64,000 nucleotides of DNA from Pseudonocardiaceae bacterium (GCA_009379845.1 WHSZ01000001.1:1-64000); one strand, 5' to 3'. Counted from the first letter of the stretch, positions 35,113-44,548 are shown. Translations and numbers: made by a program. The notes: generated from the letters alone by a model not told the origin.

Positions 35113-37320
35113 TTACTCGAAGATCTCGCCCTTTTCGGCTTTCTCGACCAGCGACGCCGGCGGGTTGAACCGCTCGCCGTAGCGCTCGGCCAGTTCGCGG
35201 GTGCGGGCCACGAAACCGGCCGGGCCACCTGGATAATTGTTGATGTACTGGATGACGCCACCGGTCCACGGCGGGAACCCGATTCCCATGATGGAGCCGA
35301 TGTTCGCGTCCGGTACCGACCGCAGCACTCCCTCGTCGAAGCACTTCACGGTTTCCAGCGCCTCGGCGAACAGCATCCGCTCCTTCATGTCCTCGAACGG
35401 AAGCTCGGCGCCACCATCCTTGGTGTAGTGCTCGTAGAGGCCTTCCCACAACCCGGAACGGTTACCGTCCACATAGGAGTAGAATCCCCCGCCGCTGGAC
35501 TTGCCGCCACGGTCGAACTCGTCAACCATCCGATCGATCACCGGGTCGGCCGGGTGTGGCGTCCAGGTGCCGCCAGCCGCCTCCACCGCGTTCTTCGTCT
35601 CGTCCCGGATCTTGCGCGGCAACGTCAACGTGAGCTCGTCCATCAACTGCAGCGGCGGAGCCGGGTAGCCGGCCTGCGTGCCAGCCTGCTCGATCGACGC
35701 GGGATTCACCCCTTCCGCCACCATGGCAACGGCCTCGTTGATGAACGTGCCGATCACCCGGCTGGTGAAGAAACCGCGGCTGTCGTTCACCACGACCGGC
35801 GTCTTCTTGATCTGCTGCGCCACATCGAACGCTTTGGCCAGGGTGGCTTCGCTGGTCTTCTCTCCCGCGATGATCTCGAGCAGTGGCATCTTGTCCACCG
35901 GGGAGAAGAAGTGCAGGCCGATGAAATCCTCCTGGCGCTTCACACCTTCGGCAAGGCCGGTGATCGGCAGCGTCGAGGTGTTCGAGCCGAGCACCGCGTC
36001 CGGAGCCACGACGTCCTCGATCTCCTTGAACACCTTGTGCTTCAGGTCCTGGCTCTCGAACACCGCCTCGATCACCAGGTCGCAGCCGGCGAGATCGTCG
36101 GCCTTGTCGGTCGGCTTGATCCGCGCCAGGGTCTCGTCGGCCTTCTCCCGCGTCGTCTTGCCGCGGGACACCTCCTTCTCGAAAAGCTTGACCGAGTAGT
36201 CCTTGCCCTTCTCGGCGTTCTCCTTGGCGACGTCCTTGAGCACGACCTCCATGCCACCGCGGGCACACACGTAGGCGATCCCGGCGCCCATCATGCCCGC
36301 GCCGAGCACGCCGACCTTCTGCGCGGTGAACGTCTCGTAGCCCTCCGCCGAGGTACTTCCCCCCGCCGAGGCGGCATTCACTCCAGGCCGGCTACCGCCC
36401 GAGTTGATGTGCTGCAGGTCGAAGAAGAACGCCTTGATCATGTTCTTCGCGACCGGTCCGGTCACCAGCTCGGTCATGTACCGCGACTCGATCAGGAACG
36501 CGTTGTCGATATCGACCTGCGATCCTTCGACGGCCGCGGCCATGATCTTGCGCGGCGCCGGCATGTTCGCGCCCTTGAGCTGCTTGCGCAGGTTCGCGGG
36601 GAACGCGGGCAAATTGGCCGCGAAACTCGGATTCGACGGCGTGCCACCGGGAATCTTGAAACCCTTCTCATCCCACGGTTGCACCGGCGATGGGTTGGCC
36701 TTGATCCACTCCCTCGCCTTTGGCACCAGTTCGTCGATGCTCTCGGTGATCTCGTGCACCAGGCCGAGATCGTGCGCCTTGCGGGGCTTATGCCGCTGCC
36801 CCTGCAGTAGCACGTTCATCAGCGCGTCCTGGATGCCAAGAAGTCGCACCGTGCGGGTCACCCCGCCACCACCGGGCAGCAGGCCAAGGGTGACTTCCGG
36901 CAGACCGATCTGCGAACCCTTCACGTCGGCGGCGATCCGGTGGTGACACGCGAGCGCGATCTCAAGGCCGCCGCCGAGTGCGGCGCCGTTGATCGCCGCG
37001 ACCACCGGCTTGCCAAGCCTCTCGAGCCTGCGCAGCTGCGACTTGACGGCGGTGAGGTGTTCCAGGATCCGTTCCGCGTCCGAGGGCGTGGCCCGGATCA
37101 GGTCGTTCAAGTCACCGCCCGCGAAGAACGTCTTCTTCGCGGACGTCAGCACCACACCGGTGATGTCGTCCCGCTCCGCCTCGAGCCGATCGACGGTGGC
37201 GCCCATCGACTCGAAGTAGGTCTGGTTCATGGTGTTGGCTGACTGGTTCGGGTCGTCCATCGTGAGCACGACGATGCCGTCGCCATCGGACTCCCAGCGA
37301 ATCATGTTCTGCTCGGTCAT
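35113..37320 (-). CDS. fadB: Fatty-acid oxidation multienzyme FadB (enoyl-CoA hydratase / 3-hydroxyacyl-CoA dehydrogenase)
   Basis: The 735-residue fused protein has an N-terminal crotonase domain with oxyanion-hole segments KKTFFAGGDLNDL and NGAALGGGLEIALACHHRI (the two catalytic glutamates are in LPEVTLGLLPGGGG). A Rossmann domain starts at KVGVLGAGMMGAGIAYV. The dehydrogenase Ser/His are in SNTSTLPITGL and GLHFFSPVDKMPLLEI. It performs the hydration and NAD-linked oxidation of beta-oxidation. The ATG at 37320 has AAGGGGAA upstream. It follows fadA by 37 bases and forms the trifunctional complex with it. Confidence 0.96.
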   Translation of the reverse strand: MTEQNMIRWESDGDGIVVLTMDDPNQSANTMNQTYFESMGATVDRLEAERDDITGVVLTSAKKTFFAGGDLNDLIRATPSDAERILEHLTAVKSQLRRLERLGKPVVAAINGAALGGGLEIALACHHRIAADVKGSQIGLPEVTLGLLPGGGGVTRTVRLLGIQDALMNVLLQGQRHKPRKAHDLGLVHEITESIDELVPKAREWIKANPSPVQPWDEKGFKIPGGTPSNPSFAANLPAFPANLRKQLKGANMPAPRKIMAAAVEGSQVDIDNAFLIESRYMTELVTGPVAKNMIKAFFFDLQHINSGGSRPGVNAASAGGSTSAEGYETFTAQKVGVLGAGMMGAGIAYVCARGGMEVVLKDVAKENAEKGKDYSVKLFEKEVSRGKTTREKADETLARIKPTDKADDLAGCDLVIEAVFESQDLKHKVFKEIEDVVAPDAVLGSNTSTLPITGLAEGVKRQEDFIGLHFFSPVDKMPLLEIIAGEKTSEATLAKAFDVAQQIKKTPVVVNDSRGFFTSRVIGTFINEAVAMVAEGVNPASIEQAGTQAGYPAPPLQLMDELTLTLPRKIRDETKNAVEAAGGTWTPHPADPVIDRMVDEFDRGGKSSGGGFYSYVDGNRSGLWEGLYEHYTKDGGAELPFEDMKERMLFAEALETVKCFDEGVLRSVPDANIGSIMGIGFPPWTGGVIQYINNYPGGPAGFVARTRELAERYGERFNPPASLVEKAEKGEIFE

Positions 37321-37357
37321 AGGTGTGCTGTTCCCCTTACGGAATCCGGTAGCCGAC

Positions 37358-38572
37358 TCAGACGCGCTCGATCAACGTTGCCAGGCCCATGCCGCCGCCG
37401 ATGCACAGTGTCACGACGGCCCGGCGCGCCTCCCGGCGCTCCAACTCGTCGACCATCGTGCCGGTGATCATCGCGCCGGTGGCGCCGAGCGGGTGGCCCA
37501 TGGCGATCGCACCGCCGTTGACGTTGAGCTTGTCGTCCGGGATGCCCAGGTCCTTCTGGTACTTCAACACCACCGAGGCGAACGCCTCGTTGAGCTCGAA
37601 CAGGTCGACGTCGTCCACGGTCAGGCCGGTCTTGCTGAGCAGCTTCCTGGTCGCGGGCTGCGGTCCGGTGAGCATGATCGTCGGGTCGGCACCGCTGGTC
37701 GCGGTGGCCACCACCCGTGCCCTCGGGGTCAGGCCGAGATCCTTGCCAGCCTGCTCGCTGCCGACGAGCAGCAGCGAAGCGCCGTCCACGATGCCCGAGG
37801 AGTTGCCCGCGGTGTGCACGTGGTTGAGCTTTTCCACCCAGTGGTACTTCTGCAGCGCCACCGCGTCGAAACCGCCCATCTCACCGATGCCTTCGAAGGA
37901 CGCGGACAGCTTGGCCAGGTCCTCGAACGTGGCGTCCGGGCGCATGTGCTCGTCGGTGTCCAGGATGGTGATCCCGTTCTGGTCGACGACCGGAATCACC
38001 GACTTCGCGAAGTACCCGCCGGACCAGGCCTTGGCCGCGCGCTCCTGGGAGCGCAACGCGTAGTTGTCCACGTCCTCCCGTGAGAAGCCCTCGATCGTGG
38101 CGATCAGGTCCGCGCCGATGCCCTGCGGGACGAAGTAGGTGTCGTAGTTGGTCTCCGGGTCCATCGCCCAGGCGCCGCCGTCCGAGCCCATCGCCACCCT
38201 GGACATCGACTCGACGCCACCGGCCAGCAGCAGCTCGTCCCACCCGGCGCGCACCTTCTGCGCGGCGGTGTTCACGGCCTCAAGGCCGGAGGCGCAGAAC
38301 CGGTTGAGCTGTACGCCGGCAACGTGGTCCGGCAGGCCCGCCGCGATGGCCGCGCTCCGGGCGATCACCGAACCCTGATCGCCGATCGGGGACACCACGC
38401 CGAGGATGACGTCCTCGAGGCGGTCGGTGTCCAAGTCTGGGTGCCGTTTGCGTAGCTCGTCGATCAGACCGACCACCAGGGAGATCGGTTTCACCGTATG
38501 CAACGAGCCGGTCTTCTTGCCGCGACCGCGCGGAGTGCGGATCGCGTCGTAAATGAATGCTTCGGTACTCAC
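37358..38572 (-). CDS. fadA: Acetyl-CoA acyltransferase FadA (thiolase)
   Basis: This thiolase of about 404 residues has the nucleophilic Cys in [19 protein letters not shown], the catalytic His in [18 protein letters not shown] and the second Cys in CIGGGMG. It releases acetyl-CoA in the last step of beta-oxidation. The GTG at 38572 ([18 protein letters not shown]) is preferred to one 13 codons upstream because it gives the family N-terminus and follows GAGAGGA. It heads the fadA-fadB operon and is divergent from an enoyl-CoA hydratase gene. Confidence 0.96.
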   Translation of the reverse strand: MSTEAFIYDAIRTPRGRGKKTGSLHTVKPISLVVGLIDELRKRHPDLDTDRLEDVILGVVSPIGDQGSVIARSAAIAAGLPDHVAGVQLNRFCASGLEAVNTAAQKVRAGWDELLLAGGVESMSRVAMGSDGGAWAMDPETNYDTYFVPQGIGADLIATIEGFSREDVDNYALRSQERAAKAWSGGYFAKSVIPVVDQNGITILDTDEHMRPDATFEDLAKLSASFEGIGEMGGFDAVALQKYHWVEKLNHVHTAGNSSGIVDGASLLLVGSEQAGKDLGLTPRARVVATATSGADPTIMLTGPQPATRKLLSKTGLTVDDVDLFELNEAFASVVLKYQKDLGIPDDKLNVNGGAIAMGHPLGATGAMITGTMVDELERREARRAVVTLCIGGGMGLATLIERV

Positions 38573-38649
38573 GCTCAACCGGTCCTCTCTGACATTGCCC
38601 GTGTTGACCACTTGCCGTCCGGTAGCTCTACCCGCAAGTCTACGATGCG

Positions 38650-38674
38650 AATAAGCATTAACTTAGCGGTTATT
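38650..38674. promoter_or_regulatory. 25-bp palindromic operator between fadA and the divergent hydratase operon
   Basis: The outer arms AATAA and TTATT and the inner TAA-C-TTA core are symmetric, with 9 of 12 base pairs matching around one central base. The AT-rich palindrome sits midway between two divergent starts, so a TetR-type repressor encoded in the downstream operon could control both directions. Confidence 0.5.
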
Positions 38675-38744
38675 GTTGTCCCCTTGTCAATACTTCTGCG
38701 GGCCACATAACGTGAGCGGAAACGGGCGGACGAGGAGGATTCGA

Positions 38745-39599
38745 GTGGGCGGCTATACCGACATCGCGTACCGGGTTGACGATGCGGTGGCAACCATCAC
38801 ACTGCACCGCCCGCAGGCCCGCAACGGCTACACGCTCCGGATGGCCGACGAGCTCGCCGACGCCCTGGACAACGCCGACCACGATCCGGCGGTACGCGTG
38901 GTGGTGCTCACCGGTGAAGGCAAGGACTTCTGCGTCGGCGCCGACCTGTCCGACGGAAGCCTGAATGTCGCCGACGACGGCGCCGCTGACGCGGACTGGG
39001 CGGAACCCGCCGGACGCTGCTCGATGCGTATCTTCGCGATGAACAAACCCGTCATCGCCGCGATCCGAGGGGCGGCGGTGGGTGCGGGCTCCACCATCGT
39101 GCTGCCGGCCGACTACCGGCTGGCTTCCACCGACGCCCGGTTCGGCTTCGTGTTCAGCCGGCGCGGTATCTACCCGGAAGGCGCCTCCACCTGGTTCCTG
39201 CCGCGGCTGGTGGGACTCGGCACCGCGCTGGACTGGATGATCAGTGGCAGGGTGTTCGACGCGGAGGAAGCTCACGCGGCCGGTCTGGTACACCGCCTGC
39301 ACGAGCCGGACCACGTGCTGGAGGCAGCATACGAGCTGGCCCGCGAGCTGATCGCGACCACGGCTCCGGTGTCCGTGGCTGTCATCCGCCAGCTGCTCTA
39401 CCGGATGAGCCCGGCGGATTCCCCCGTGCCGGTGCACCGGCTGGATTCCCGGTTGATCGCCAGCTGCGCGACGAACCCTGACGCCGTGGAGGGAGTGCTG
39501 TCTTTCATGCAACGACGCGCCCCGGAATTCGGCGGCACGGTGCCGGAGGACCTACCGGGCTTCCTGCCCTGGGTGGACGGCAAGCAGGCGCGGCCGTGA
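38745..39599 (+). CDS. Enoyl-CoA hydratase/isomerase family protein
   Basis: The 284-residue crotonase has oxyanion-hole segments GKDFCVGADLSDG and IAAIRGAAVGAGSTIVLPADYRLAS, followed by FGFVFSRRGIYPEGASTWFLPRLVG. One classical catalytic glutamate position is kept in YPEGAS. Substrate and exact reaction cannot be fixed. The GTG at 38745 has a strong GAGGAGGA upstream. It ends with a 4-base GTGA overlap with the double-TetR gene, starting a five-gene coupled operon. Confidence 0.92.
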   Translation: MGGYTDIAYRVDDAVATITLHRPQARNGYTLRMADELADALDNADHDPAVRVVVLTGEGKDFCVGADLSDGSLNVADDGAADADWAEPAGRCSMRIFAMNKPVIAAIRGAAVGAGSTIVLPADYRLASTDARFGFVFSRRGIYPEGASTWFLPRLVGLGTALDWMISGRVFDAEEAHAAGLVHRLHEPDHVLEAAYELARELIATTAPVSVAVIRQLLYRMSPADSPVPVHRLDSRLIASCATNPDAVEGVLSFMQRRAPEFGGTVPEDLPGFLPWVDGKQARP

Positions 39600-40828
39600 C
39601 TCGTACTACCCACGCGGGGGACCGCAAGAAGCAGCTCGGCGATGTCGCGGCCAACTTGTTCCTCGAGCACGGCTATCACGGCGTCGGGGTGAACGACATC
39701 GCGGGCGCCGCTGGGATCAGCGGGCCGGCGCTGTACCGGCACTTCCCCAGCAAGCAGGCGCTGCTGGCGCACGTGCTGCTCTCCGGCCTCGGTCACGTGC
39801 ACGCCGCCGCGGAGACGCTGGACGCCGATCTGCCGGCCGCGCGGCGGCTCAGCGGATTCACCCGATCGCTCGCCGAGGTCGCCGTCGAGCAGCGCGGCGC
39901 GTCCGCGCTGTGGCGCTGGGAGGGTCGCCACCTCACCGAGGACGACCACGACGGGGTGCTCGGCAGCGCCAACACGATCATGACCCGGTGGTCGAAGACG
40001 GTGCTCGAGGCGCGGCCCGAGCTCTCCGGTGCGGACGCGGACCTGCTGTGCTGGGCCGCGATGAGCGTGTTCGGCAGCGTGGCCGTGCACCGCACCACCC
40101 TGCCCAAGCGCAGGTTCGTCCAGCTGGTCGGCAATCTCGCCGAGGCCACGCTGGCCGTGTCGATGCCAGCGGTCATGGCGGCGGACGGGCCGCTGCCGGC
40201 GGACACCACACCGTCTCATGGCACGGCATCTCATGGCGTGGGGTCTCATGGCACGGGGTCGAACGGTTCGGGGTCGAGCAAGCGTGAGGAACTGCTCGGC
40301 GCGGCCACCACGTTGTTCCGCAAGCATGGCTTCCGCGCGGTCAGCGTCGAGGAGATCGGGCACGCCGCCGGGCTCGCCGCACCAAGCGTGTACCGCCACT
40401 TCGCCAGCAAGGCCGACATGTTGCTGGCCGCCTGCCGCCGGATGGCGGACCGGCTCGCCGCCGACGCCGCCGCCCTGACCGACACCGATGACCCGGCGAG
40501 CACTCTCGATCGGCTCATCGTGTCCTATGTGGATACCGCGGCGGACAACCGCGATCTCATCGGGGTGTACAGCACCGACACGCATCACCTGCCACCGGAC
40601 GAGTGCGCCGAGCTCGGCCGACTGCAGCGCGAGTACGTCGCCAGGTGGGTCGCGCTGGCCGGGCAGATCCGGCCCGACCGGGATGAGAAGGCCACCCGCG
40701 TCACCGTGCACGCGGCCCTCACGATCGTGAACGACCTGGTGCGCACCGGCAAGACCTGGCAACGCGCCCGGCTGCGGACCGAGCTGGTCACGTTGGCCCG
40801 CGCGGTGCTGAATGCGGAAGGCGCGTGA
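39596..40828 (+). CDS. Tandem TetR regulator: two complete TetR units in one polypeptide
   Basis: The 410-residue protein contains two TetR-type modules. The first has an N-terminal DNA-binding helix-turn-helix (VNDIAGAAGISGPALYRHFPSK) and ligand domain to about residue 200. The second starts near residue 228 with KREELLGAATTLFRKHGF and the helix EIGHAAGLAAPSVYRHFASK. The linker is a Ser-His-Gly-rich 5-residue repeat. Each half is the length of a normal TetR monomer, so one chain could mimic a dimer. It likely regulates the operon and the divergent fad genes. Confidence 0.9.
   Translation: MTRTTHAGDRKKQLGDVAANLFLEHGYHGVGVNDIAGAAGISGPALYRHFPSKQALLAHVLLSGLGHVHAAAETLDADLPAARRLSGFTRSLAEVAVEQRGASALWRWEGRHLTEDDHDGVLGSANTIMTRWSKTVLEARPELSGADADLLCWAAMSVFGSVAVHRTTLPKRRFVQLVGNLAEATLAVSMPAVMAADGPLPADTTPSHGTASHGVGSHGTGSNGSGSSKREELLGAATTLFRKHGFRAVSVEEIGHAAGLAAPSVYRHFASKADMLLAACRRMADRLAADAAALTDTDDPASTLDRLIVSYVDTAADNRDLIGVYSTDTHHLPPDECAELGRLQREYVARWVALAGQIRPDRDEKATRVTVHAALTIVNDLVRTGKTWQRARLRTELVTLARAVLNAEGA
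40214..40273 (+). repeat. 15-bp tandem repeat encoding the linker of the double TetR
   Basis: Four in-frame 15-base units start with TCTCATGGCACGGCA and encode SHGTA, SHGVG, SHGTG and SNGSG. The first three units are nearly identical, so the linker length may vary between strains by slippage. Confidence 0.75.
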
Positions 40829-40834
40829 GCTCGG

Positions 40835-41494
40835 ATGGGTGAAACGCCGACCTACCCGCCGGAGCCGTGGGAGCTGCGCGGCCAGGCCTACCTGTCCGTA
40901 TGGCGGGTCCCGGCCCGCGAGCTACCGCCGCCGGCCGGCGGGCTGCGTCCACTACTGGGCCCACTACTGGTAGGCGGCGCCGCCTTCGCGTGCGTCGCGT
41001 GGGTGGACTACCAACCCGGCAGCATGCTGCCCTACCACGAGCTGGCCGTGGCTGTCCTGGTGCGGGACGGCAGGCGGATCCGCGCGACCGTGACCGACAT
41101 CTGGGTGGACAGCGAGCCGTCCCGCGCCGGCGGGCGAGCGCTGTGGGGCATTCCCAAAGAGCTGGCCAGCTTCGAAATGTCCCACTCGCCGGTATTCCGG
41201 GCCAGGGCGGAACGCGACGCGGAGCCGCTGGCCAGCGCGGCGTTCCGGCGCCGTCCCGGTCTACCGCTGCGGATGCCAAGCCGCGGCTGCGTCGTGCAGG
41301 AACTGGATGGCGCGCCGCGTCGGACACCAATGCGGCTCGCCGGCTACCCGCATCCAGCCAAGGCAAGCTGGTCGTTCCACCCCAGCGGCCCGATGTCGTA
41401 CCTCCACGGGCGAAAACCGCTGCTCAGCGTGTCCATCCGGGACTTCACGCTGCGATTCGGTCAACAACGTGACCGGCACGGCGTGAGACAGTAG
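40835..41494 (+). CDS. Acetoacetate decarboxylase-like protein
   Basis: This 219-residue member of the acetoacetate decarboxylase superfamily has LPYHELAVAVLVRDGRRI and the segment ALWGIPKELASFEM, in which the Lys of PKE corresponds to the Schiff-base lysine region of true decarboxylases. Some superfamily members instead catalyse aldol or hydration steps, so the exact reaction is open. It sits 6 bases after the double-TetR gene in a CoA-ester operon. Confidence 0.8.
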   Translation: MGETPTYPPEPWELRGQAYLSVWRVPARELPPPAGGLRPLLGPLLVGGAAFACVAWVDYQPGSMLPYHELAVAVLVRDGRRIRATVTDIWVDSEPSRAGGRALWGIPKELASFEMSHSPVFRARAERDAEPLASAAFRRRPGLPLRMPSRGCVVQELDGAPRRTPMRLAGYPHPAKASWSFHPSGPMSYLHGRKPLLSVSIRDFTLRFGQQRDRHGVRQ

Positions 41495-41500
41495 ACGGTT

Positions 41501-42136
41501 ATGAGCACCGAGGCCACCCCGCGCTGGCGTCGTCTCGAACCGGACGAGCGCAGGGAGCAGATCTTCGCCTGCGCCATCCGGCTGTTCGGCGAGCGTCCCT
41601 ACACCGCGGTGTCCACCACCGATATCGCGCGCGCCGCCGGTGTCGCCCGCGGACTGATCAACCATTACTTCGGCACCAAGCGCGAGTTGTACCTGGACGT
41701 GGTCCGCGCGATGGTGACCATTCCGAGCAGCGCGACGACCAAGCTACCGACGGGTTCGTTGCAGGACCGGGTGAACGCCAGCGTTGACTGGTTCCTGGAT
41801 TCGGTGGCGCGGCACGGAAAGACCTGGATCGCCGCGATCGGCGCGGAGGGTGTCGGCCAGGATCCCGACGTGGACCGGATCCTCACCGAGGCCGACGAGA
41901 CGGCGGCCGATCGCGTGCTGGAGGCGGTGGGGCTCGCCGACATCTCCGAGCACCGTGAGGAGCTCAGGGCGATGATCAGAGCCTACGGCGGCATGGTGAA
42001 GACGGCCGTGCGGGAATGGATCACCCGCGGCACCCTGACCAGGGACGACGTTCACCTGTTGCTGACCAAGACGTTGTACACCCTGGTTCGCGACGCGTTC
42101 CCCGAGATCGGTGCGGCCAAGGGATCCGAGGAATGA
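41501..42136 (+). CDS. TetR family transcriptional regulator
   Basis: The 211-residue TetR protein has DNA-binding helices REQIFACAIRLFGERPYTAV and IARAAGVARGLINHYFGTKRELY, followed by an all-helical ligand domain. It is the second TetR gene in this operon, separated by 6 bases from the decarboxylase-like gene and overlapping the thiolase-like gene by 4 bases (ATGA). It probably senses a CoA ester or related metabolite and autoregulates. Confidence 0.92.
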   Translation: MSTEATPRWRRLEPDERREQIFACAIRLFGERPYTAVSTTDIARAAGVARGLINHYFGTKRELYLDVVRAMVTIPSSATTKLPTGSLQDRVNASVDWFLDSVARHGKTWIAAIGAEGVGQDPDVDRILTEADETAADRVLEAVGLADISEHREELRAMIRAYGGMVKTAVREWITRGTLTRDDVHLLLTKTLYTLVRDAFPEIGAAKGSEE

Positions 42137-43620
42137 TGCGCATGGCTGCCGTCGATCCGCACACCCCGGTGCTGGTCGGCGCCGGTCAGCTCAGCTGGAC
42201 AGACCGGAACGCGGCCACCACGCCGTTGGCGTTGATGGTCGAGGCATCCCGCCGCGCGTTGCGCGACACGCGGCGCGAATCCGAGCTGCTGCCGAAGTTG
42301 CGGTCGATCGGTGTGGTGAACGGCCTGTCCTGGCCAGCCCCGGATCCGGGACGGGCGCTCGCCGCCGAGCTGGGCGCCTCGCCCTCGGAGACGGTGACCA
42401 CGCACATCAGCGGTACCAGCCCGCTCGACATGCTTCGGGAGGCCGCGTCCCGGGTGCGCGATGGTCAGCTCGACGCGGCGCTGATCGCCGGTGCCGAGGC
42501 GGTCAAGTCCACAGCGGACGGTCGATACGCGGGCGGGCCGGATCAGCCGGAGGGCACCGAACCCGACGTGGTGCTCGGCACGGACCGCTACCCGAGGGAG
42601 GCGGCGCAGGAAGGGGCCGGGTTGCTCTCGCCCGTGACGTGCTACGCGATGTTCGAGAACGCGGTACGCGCGGCCGCCGGCCGGACCGCCGACGCACATG
42701 AAGCGTGGCTTGGCGAGCTGTGGGCCCGCTTCGGCATGGTCGCGAAGTCCAACCCGTACGCCTGGCTGGACACCGCGCCCGAAGCGCAGTCCATCGTGGA
42801 CACACATCCTGGTAACCGGCTCGTCGCCTCGCCGTATCGCAAGCTGATGACCGCGAACCTGTACGTCGATCAGGCCGCCGCGCTCGTGCTGTGCTCGGCC
42901 GGCACCGCCGAAGCAGCCGGGGTCCCCCGTGAGCGCTGGGTTTTCCCGTACGCGTCGGCAGCGGCGAACGATCACTGGTACGTGGGGCAGCGTGAGCACC
43001 TCGACCGCTCCCCCGCGATCCGTGCGGTGGGGCGGGCTGCGCTGCGGCACGCCGGATTGGGTATCGACGAGATCGGGCATCTCGACCTGTACTCGTGTTT
43101 CCCTTCCGCGGTGCAGATCGCGGGGCGGGAACTGGGCATCGATCTGCGGGACGCCACCCGCGAGCCGACCGTGACCGGCGGGCTGACGTTCGCGGGTGGT
43201 CCCGGCAGCAACTACGTCACGCACGCGCTTGCCGCGCTGACGCATCGGCTCCGCGAGGACCCGCACGGTATCGGGCTGTGCACCGGTGTCGGCTGGTACC
43301 TGACCAAGCATGCCGCGACCGTCCTGTCGGCAACGCCCCCGGATTACCCGTTCGCGGACTTCGACATGCAGTCCGAAGTGGACAAGCTACCGAGCAGGGC
43401 GATCGAGACGGGAATCGATGTGACAGCACCGATCGAGACCTACACGGTCAGCTTCGCGCAGGGCAACGTGCCGGAAACCGGGCATCTCAGCTGCCTGTTG
43501 CCGGACGGGCGCCGCGCGTTCGCGGCGACCAGCGAGCCAGAAACCCTGGGCCAGCTGCTGGACGGCGACCCCATCGGGCGAACGGTCCGGCTCAGCGCGG
43601 ACGGCACCATCCAGTTGTGA
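42133..43620 (+). CDS. Acetyl-CoA acetyltransferase-like protein (SCP-x/thiolase-like family)
   Basis: The protein has 495 residues. Recognisable thiolase-fold parts are TPVLVGAGQLSWTD, ISGTSPLDMLREAASRVRDGQLDAALIAG, DLYSCFPSAVQIAGREL and LTFAGGPGSNYVTHALAAL. The nucleophilic Cys segment typical of FadA is absent (the position reads HISGTSP), so it may bind CoA esters without classical thiolysis. A C-terminal OB-like domain follows (VTAPIETYTVSFAQGN). The ATG at 42133 overlaps the TetR stop. Other in-frame ATGs follow at 42136 and 42142. Confidence 0.85.
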   Translation: MMRMAAVDPHTPVLVGAGQLSWTDRNAATTPLALMVEASRRALRDTRRESELLPKLRSIGVVNGLSWPAPDPGRALAAELGASPSETVTTHISGTSPLDMLREAASRVRDGQLDAALIAGAEAVKSTADGRYAGGPDQPEGTEPDVVLGTDRYPREAAQEGAGLLSPVTCYAMFENAVRAAAGRTADAHEAWLGELWARFGMVAKSNPYAWLDTAPEAQSIVDTHPGNRLVASPYRKLMTANLYVDQAAALVLCSAGTAEAAGVPRERWVFPYASAAANDHWYVGQREHLDRSPAIRAVGRAALRHAGLGIDEIGHLDLYSCFPSAVQIAGRELGIDLRDATREPTVTGGLTFAGGPGSNYVTHALAALTHRLREDPHGIGLCTGVGWYLTKHAATVLSATPPDYPFADFDMQSEVDKLPSRAIETGIDVTAPIETYTVSFAQGNVPETGHLSCLLPDGRRAFAATSEPETLGQLLDGDPIGRTVRLSADGTIQL

Positions 43621-43623
43621 GGG

Positions 43624-43691
43624 CAGCGAGACCTCGTCGTCAGGATCGAGCCATCGACAGCGAGATCTGCTTGCCAGGATCGAGCCTTCGA
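43624..43691. repeat. Two tandem copies of a 34-bp direct repeat
   Basis: Each unit begins CAGCGAGA and contains CAGGATCGAGCC followed by TCGA. The two copies match at 28 of 34 positions. They lie just after the thiolase-like stop, between convergent genes. Confidence 0.7.
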
Positions 43692-43723
43692 GCACAGCGT
43701 GCCGTTATAGCAACGCAAGGTGC

Positions 43724-44548
43724 TCAGAGGCCGGTCAGCTCGGCGAGCTCGTCGAGCTGGCGCAGCGTTTCGTCGGTTGGCTTCGTGGGCAACAGCATCA
43801 GCGCACGCTCCGCGCCGGCCTCGCGGTACGCCGCGAGCACCTCGGCGTCGCGTGCCACCGCGAATACCGTGACGGACGCGCCCGGCCCGACCCGCTCGGC
43901 TAGCCTGGCGAACTGGCCCGAGACCCCCTCGGCCGAACCTGCCGAGATCGGCATCCACGCGTCGCCGTACTTCGCGACCCGCGGTAGCGCGGCCTCGGCC
44001 GCACCGCCGATGTAGATCGGCGGATGCGGCCGCTGCACCGGCTTCGGCCAGCTGTAGATCGGATCGAAATCGACGTGCCGGCTGTGAAATTCGGCCTTCT
44101 CCTGCGTCCAGATCTCCTTGATCGCCGCGATCCGCTCGTCGAACAGCGCCCCGCGAATACGTGGATCGGTACCGTGGTTGGCCATCTCCTCGCGATTCCA
44201 ACCGGCGCCGACGCCAAAGATCGCCCGGCCACCGGACACCAGGTCGAGGCTGGCGACCTCCTTCGCGCACATGATCGGGTCCCGCTCAACGAGCAGCGCG
44301 ATCCCGGTGCCGAGCAGCAACTGGCTGGTCGCCCCCGCGGCCGCGGTCAGCGCGACGAACGGGTCGAGTGTGCGGTAATAGACTCGGGGCAGCTCGCCGC
44401 CACCGGGATAGGGCGACTGCCTGCTTACCGGAATGTGGCTGTGTTCGGCGAGAAACAGCGAGTCGAAGCCTCGCTCTTCCACGGCCTTGCCCAACGTCGC
44501 GGGGTGAATGCCTTCGTCGGTCACGAAGGTCGCGATGCCAATCCTCAT
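43724..44548 (-). CDS. LLM class F420-dependent oxidoreductase
   Basis: The 274-residue luciferase-like TIM barrel has MRIGIATFVTDEGIHPATLG, then FLAEHSHIPVSR, LGTGIALLVERDPI and GGRAIFGVGAGWNREEM, with PIYIGGAAEAALPRVAKYGDAW. These are typical of the TIGR03619 group that uses F420 rather than FMN. The substrate is unknown. An NADPH:F420 reductase gene about 9 kb away supports F420 use in this organism. Confidence 0.9.
   Translation of the reverse strand: MRIGIATFVTDEGIHPATLGKAVEERGFDSLFLAEHSHIPVSRQSPYPGGGELPRVYYRTLDPFVALTAAAGATSQLLLGTGIALLVERDPIMCAKEVASLDLVSGGRAIFGVGAGWNREEMANHGTDPRIRGALFDERIAAIKEIWTQEKAEFHSRHVDFDPIYSWPKPVQRPHPPIYIGGAAEAALPRVAKYGDAWMPISAGSAEGVSGQFARLAERVGPGASVTVFAVARDAEVLAAYREAGAERALMLLPTKPTDETLRQLDELAELTGL

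Noticed and set aside
33990-35261. 423-residue minus-strand frame across the end of the arabinosyltransferase and the F420 reductase
   Set aside because: It overlaps two well-supported genes and has no recognised motif.
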